Assembly (NCBI GenBank): GCA_030435675.1
Contig: CM059623.1
Coordinates: 12,122,092 to 12,186,091 of the forward strand
Direction: 5' to 3'
DNA from: Steinernema hermaphroditum
Lineage: Eukaryota; Nematoda; Chromadorea; Rhabditida; Steinernematidae
DNA length: 64,000 nucleotides
In this document: in pieces, positions 60,489-64,000 of the stretch
Position numbering within the stretch: the first letter of the stretch is position 1
Layout of the letters: each line of letters starts with the position of its first letter
The notes under the pieces: generated by a model
Told to the model about the DNA's origin: nothing
What the model saw: only the letters and a program-made list of their open reading frames with translations
Database searches by the model: none
Position numbers and translations under genes: made by a program

Positions 60489-62210
60489 ATCCCGTGCACA
60501 TATGAGCATGTCGGGGCTTCGCCCCGGCGCTTCCGCGCTTCCAGAGACTGCCTATAAAAGGCCGTCGCGGACCGTTCACAGGGAGAGTTGTCGCAACCAG
60601 CTTCTCCGCGGGTTGGCACCTCGGCGCCTCCCGTCAGCATCTCGGTGCCTCTCGTCCCTGCCTCCTCTGCCACCTATCTCTACTTCCCTCAATAAAAGAT
60701 CACTGTCAACACGAGCTTAGCATGGGATTCCCACCAGGGCTGTGTACACTCTCGACTCTTGACTCTCGACAAATGGCCGAGAGTGGCGAGACGAGAGTAG
60801 CCTCGGTCCCACCACGAAAATTCTGAAATTTTGCTATGCGAACACTGTATGGACGGTTTTCCTAGTTGCTACCGTTTACTCGTCATCACTGTCCGTGTTA
60901 ATCGCTCCGAGAATCGAGTCCTCCCCGTCTTCCAAATAATGTTATCCGGTCTCCCCATGCTTCGCACGACCGGTATTCTGCATCGAGTTCAGTACATATA
61001 AGCTCGTTTTGCCCGTTCACTCTATCAGGAACACTTCCAGAAAAGAAACCTCTGTTTTTACACAACTATTTAACGAGTTACACGTTAATTGCATTGAGTA
61101 CTACATGAAGCCGGATTAAATACATGGCTGTTAACCTGAATCACTCATTTTCTACCTGGTAGATACATGTTTCATGACTTAAAGGGACCCGGCCATGGAG
61201 GAAAAAACTTTTTCAAAAAATCTGAAAAATTCTGTGGCCATGTTTTGGTGAGTGGCGATTCTTGGTTCGATTCTTAATTTAGTCCTGCTTAGCTAGATTT
61301 GCCTGAAAAACTGCCTGTCTGTTTCGATTTTGATTGAGGAATATAAATCGTGTAACCTGCTTGTCTCTTTGCCTAAATTGTTGGAAAATGATAGGCTAAA
61401 AGGTGAAATTCGAAAAAGAAATAAGATTTCCTCCGTTTTTCCGTATTTCGGTTGTCTCTGGTAGTGTTTGCCACTTTTTGGCGATTTTTGATTTTGGCAA
61501 ATATTTTCTGGCGACTTTTTTTGGTGATTTTGTCGCCGTTTTGTCTTCGCGTTCGTGTAAGGTGGACTACGAGTTGAACTCGGAATCAATCCAAAAGGAG
61601 TAAAAGCAACTCGTTTGGTCTGCGCGGGTGTGGTCATCCAGATTTATAACGAAAATCTCACTGTATGGATGACAAAGGCATCCAAATTCGACACTCTCGA
61701 TTCTCGACTCTCGTCTCGGGTAAAAAATCCCACCCGAGAGTCTCGACTCTCGACTCTCGGGCCTTGACTCTCGACTCTCGCACAGCCCTGATTCCCACGC
61801 ATGCCCAAGAGCGGCGAACTCGGGCCCCTTTGGCTGACCAAACAGCGAAGTCGAGACGGTTGTGATTCGGGGAGTGCGGAGGCCAAACATCTTTTCACCC
61901 GACCCAACATTCTTCCTTCACCTGGTTGGCTGTTGATCCCGTGCACATATGAGCATGTCGGGGCTTCGCCCCGGCGCTTCCGCGCTTCCGGAGACTGCCT
62001 ATAAAAGGGCGCCGCGGACCGTTCACAGGGAGAGTTGTCGCAACCAGCTTCTCCGCGGGTTGGCACCTCGGCGCCTCCCGTCAGCATCTCGGTGCCTCTC
62101 GTCCCTGCCTCCTCTGCCACCTATCTCTACTTCCCTCAATAAAAGATCACTGTGAACACGAGCTTAACATGGGATTCCCACGCATGCCCAAGAGCGGCGA
62201 ACTCGGGCCC
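60489..62210 (+). mobile_element. TRIM-like element: two 275-bp terminal repeats around a 108-bp interior
   Basis: Repeat 1 is 60489-60734 plus 61799-61827, split by the hAT insertion; repeat 2 is 61936-62210. Both are 275 bp and differ at only a handful of bases. Each has TATAAAAG (60553, 62000) and AATAAA (60691, 62138) about 138 bp downstream, the promoter plus polyadenylation order of an LTR. The interior (61828-61935) is 108 bp and non-coding, fitting a terminal-repeat retrotransposon in miniature. The ends are ATCCCG..GGGCCC rather than TG..CA, and no target duplication or primer-binding site is certain. Long minus-strand ORFs inside the repeats are composition artefacts. Confidence 0.6.
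60735..61790. mobile_element. hAT-type element (1056 bp) nested in the TRIM repeat, 8-bp target duplication
   Basis: The ends are CAGGGCTGTG and CACAGCCCTG, flanked exactly by ATTCCCAC (60727-60734 and 61791-61798). Excising the element and one ATTCCCAC restores the TRIM repeat to the length of its partner. The subterminal regions are rich in CTCTCGACTCTCGA repeats, like the short hAT MITEs at 10463 and 33228. Internal ORFs (66 and 114 codons) have no hAT dimerisation or catalytic motif, so it is non-autonomous. Confidence 0.9.
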
Positions 62211-62449
62211 GACGGTTACGACAAGCAATCAGTCTTCAAAGATTCGGTGACCTCATTCGGTGGCGTCATTTATTTTCTCTTAATAAACCCCTGGCTTCAG
62301 TCTTTCTTTGCATTTTGCAGCGACAAATTTTAAAATTTTCTAAAAATCTATCGTTAACAAGCTTATTCCGAGGTCCCTAAGTTCCGAAAACGTGTCTTTG
62401 TTATTCATTTTTTTACGATTTACGATTTACGATTTTACGATTTTATTTC

Positions 62450-62935
62450 GCGAATCAAAGGCATTATGCCTTGCGCGACACCGAAAATAGACAAACAGAG
62501 GATGTCTGGAAGACGGCTTCATCCCTGGCGCGGCGTAGATGTCGAACAGGTGGTTGGCGGAGAGCTTCATGGGGCTTCTGGGAATCGGCAAATCTTCGAA
62601 TTCAGGAGCGGAACATCGTTTGCGGCACAGCGCACACTTCTGTGCTCGAATCTGATGGTCCGTGGTCCGGGAGTTGCGTCTTCGATGGTGGTGGCGTCCT
62701 CAGAGCGTCGGCGACCTTCGGGATGACTTCTCACGTGGCCGGATTCTTGACGTCGGACATCTTGTTGTCAGCCGTGGTGCGACTACGGCTTCCGGGTGTC
62801 CCAATTCCCTCTGGAAGCCGGAACAGTCACAACTGCCACGGGGTTTGCCATCTGACCGACCAGACACTCAGAGAGCGACCGGAGGGACCGGAGGGACCGA
62901 CCGCTCGCTACCGCGACACGAGTGATGCAACAAAA
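62450..62935 (-). repeat. GC-rich dispersed repeat, copy B
   Basis: This is the inverted counterpart of 9777-10270, from AAAGGCATTATGCCTTGCGC to ..TACCGCGACACGA. It is preceded by TTTACGATTTACGATTTACG-type short repeats (62408-62440). Frame changes relative to copy A argue against a conserved protein. Confidence 0.6.
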
Positions 62936-63532
62936 CCGATCTGGAACGCATTAACCCAAAGAAGAGTCTAGTTACCAATTCGACGTCGATAAGAAATAGA
63001 CCAAAAACGAGCATTGCTCTCTAGCGCGGGACAGAGTTCGCTTTTAAGGTCTATTTCTTGGAAACTACTGACTTTATCTTGACTGATCTTCACACCTAAA
63101 CGGTGTAAAAGTTCGCAATATAGTGAAAACTTGACAATATAAATAAATATAAATATATAAAAAATTTTTAAATATAAATATATAAAAATATAAATATATA
63201 AAAATAAAAATTTAAAAAAAAAAAAAAAAATTTCTACTGTTTATAGTACCTATTGTCCGATCAACGGCGAATGTCACCGCCGCAGTTCGTTGTAGGACCG
63301 CAATCAGGGACACGATTGAGTCCGTTATAAGGGGATTTCCGGGTTTCTGACTGAATAAGTGGATTATTTCGAAGACAAAGCCGTTTTTCAAAATTCCGCT
63401 TTGATAGAAGTGTTCGCCGATCGCCGAAGAAGCGTATGCATCGGTTTGCGGCGCATTTTCTACTTTCCTCGCAAAGTTATAACGGTTTTGAGGCGCGCAT
63501 GTTCGTTTTAGCTTATTGTCTCCATCATTTCG
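62936..63532. other. Intergenic; contains a 110-bp A/T-only tract
   Basis: 63137-63232 is built of ATAAATATATAAA-type units ending in a run of A. The rest has no convincing ORF. From about 63240 to 63530 it becomes ordinary sequence that probably includes the promoter of the coiled-coil gene at 63533. Confidence 0.6.
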
Positions 63533-63944
63533 ATGGATTTATCGTGCGGTTTCTTGCTTTATTTATTGTTTTCTACAAATTCTATTATTCGCAGAACTCC
63601 AAACGGTAAAATTATCAAAGTCGAAGTGTGTAAGAGCAAGGCTGTTGGCTTTCGCTCGACAGTCATGGGCGACCGAAAAGGAGGAATCAAGAAGACACGC
63701 TCAGTGTGAAACTGAGGAACTGAGGAACGCCTTGGCAGATGCTAACCAGCAACTGATGTTAGCGCATCAGGAAATATCATTGCTAAGGAAAAACAATGAT
63801 GCGCAGATTGTACGAATCTGCGAACTAGAGAAGGTAGCTCTTAATCTAAACCTGTTGAACAGAGCTTCTACGGGCTCATGTCGAGTTACTTCCAGGCAAT
63901 CATGCTCGAAACTACTTAAAGCATGTCTCGAAAGTAGAAAATGA
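63533..63944 (+). CDS. Coiled-coil protein, N-terminal exons
   Basis: The short first exon 63533-63548 (MDLSC + G) joins 63595 onward across a 46-nt intron (G|GTTTCT..TTCGCAG|AA), giving MDLSCELQTVKLSKSK. The frame then runs to a stop at 63942-63944 (about 121 aa). From residue 5 to about 90 the sequence is charged with heptad-like leucines (ELRNALADANQQLML, EISLLRKNND, ICELEK), a coiled coil. A donor GAGAAG|GTAGCT at 63833 could instead splice to exons nearer the end of or beyond the window, so the C-terminus is uncertain. A short basic N-terminus followed by a coiled coil occurs in shugoshin-like proteins, among many others; I do not assign the family. Confidence 0.6.
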
Positions 63945-64000
63945 ATTTAAGCTTTTGATATGGCCTATGACGACCATATTGTGCTGCCGCGCGCTTGTCA

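Noticed and set aside
60320..62120. Two similar minus-strand ORFs starting MAEEAGTRGTEML
   Set aside because: They run antisense through the terminal repeats of the TRIM-like element and only reflect its GC-rich composition.
1..64000. CRISPR array, prokaryotic operon or phage system
   Set aside because: No spaced identical repeats of CRISPR type. Introns, poly(A) signals and eukaryotic transposons show nuclear eukaryotic DNA.

Overview
The window looks like nuclear DNA of a compact-genome nematode, perhaps a rhabditid or diplogastrid; the species is not identifiable by eye. The evidence is very short introns (mostly 40-50 nt, ending in TTTCAG), a TTTTCAG splice acceptor one base before a start codon (as in spliced-leader trans-splicing), small closely spaced genes, a short two-exon saposin-like secreted peptide, and Tc1/mariner and hAT elements.

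Layout. (1) 1-1402: nothing recognisable. A convincing small coding exon sits at 1403-1528, followed by a good donor but no partner exon I can find. (2) About 1.5-41 kb: a gene desert in which essentially every ORF is short and unconvincing. It is built from many diverged local duplications (0.45-1.2 kb spacing), several transposon remnants, and four GC-rich islands (15.5-16.1, 29.3-30.0, 32.4-32.7 and 38.5-39.2 kb). The heptamer ATTTTTG occurs about 120 times on the + strand between 1.55 and 46.2 kb and only about ten times as its complement. The array stops where the dense genes begin, which resembles a small-RNA (21U/piRNA-type) locus. (3) 41.7-47.6 kb: a six-exon gene for a nuclear protein with two tandem CXXC zinc fingers and a glutamine-rich tail. 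(4) 47.8-51.3 kb: intergenic, with a GC-rich terminal-inverted-repeat element. (5) 51.3-59.0 kb: a dense cluster containing a saposin-like secreted peptide (-), a single-exon nematode-type protein of unknown function (+), a ten-exon PLAA/UFD3/Doa1 orthologue (+), an acyl-CoA-binding-domain protein (+), an unidentified multi-exon gene (-), and a stray copy of the last PLAA codons. (6) 59.3-63.2 kb: nested mobile DNA comprising a 1-kb mariner-type MITE, a TRIM-like pair of 275-bp terminal repeats, a 1056-bp hAT-type element inserted in the first of them, and a dispersed GC-rich repeat. (7) 63.5-63.94 kb: a coiled-coil protein gene.

Functionally the genes are ordinary housekeeping, chromatin and nematode-lineage genes with no operon-like joint pathway. 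PLAA works with CDC48/p97 on ubiquitinated cargo, the CXXC protein is a probable chromatin factor, the ACBP-domain protein would bind acyl-CoA, and the saposin-like peptide would act on membranes. The unusual content is the gene desert and its strand-biased motif array.
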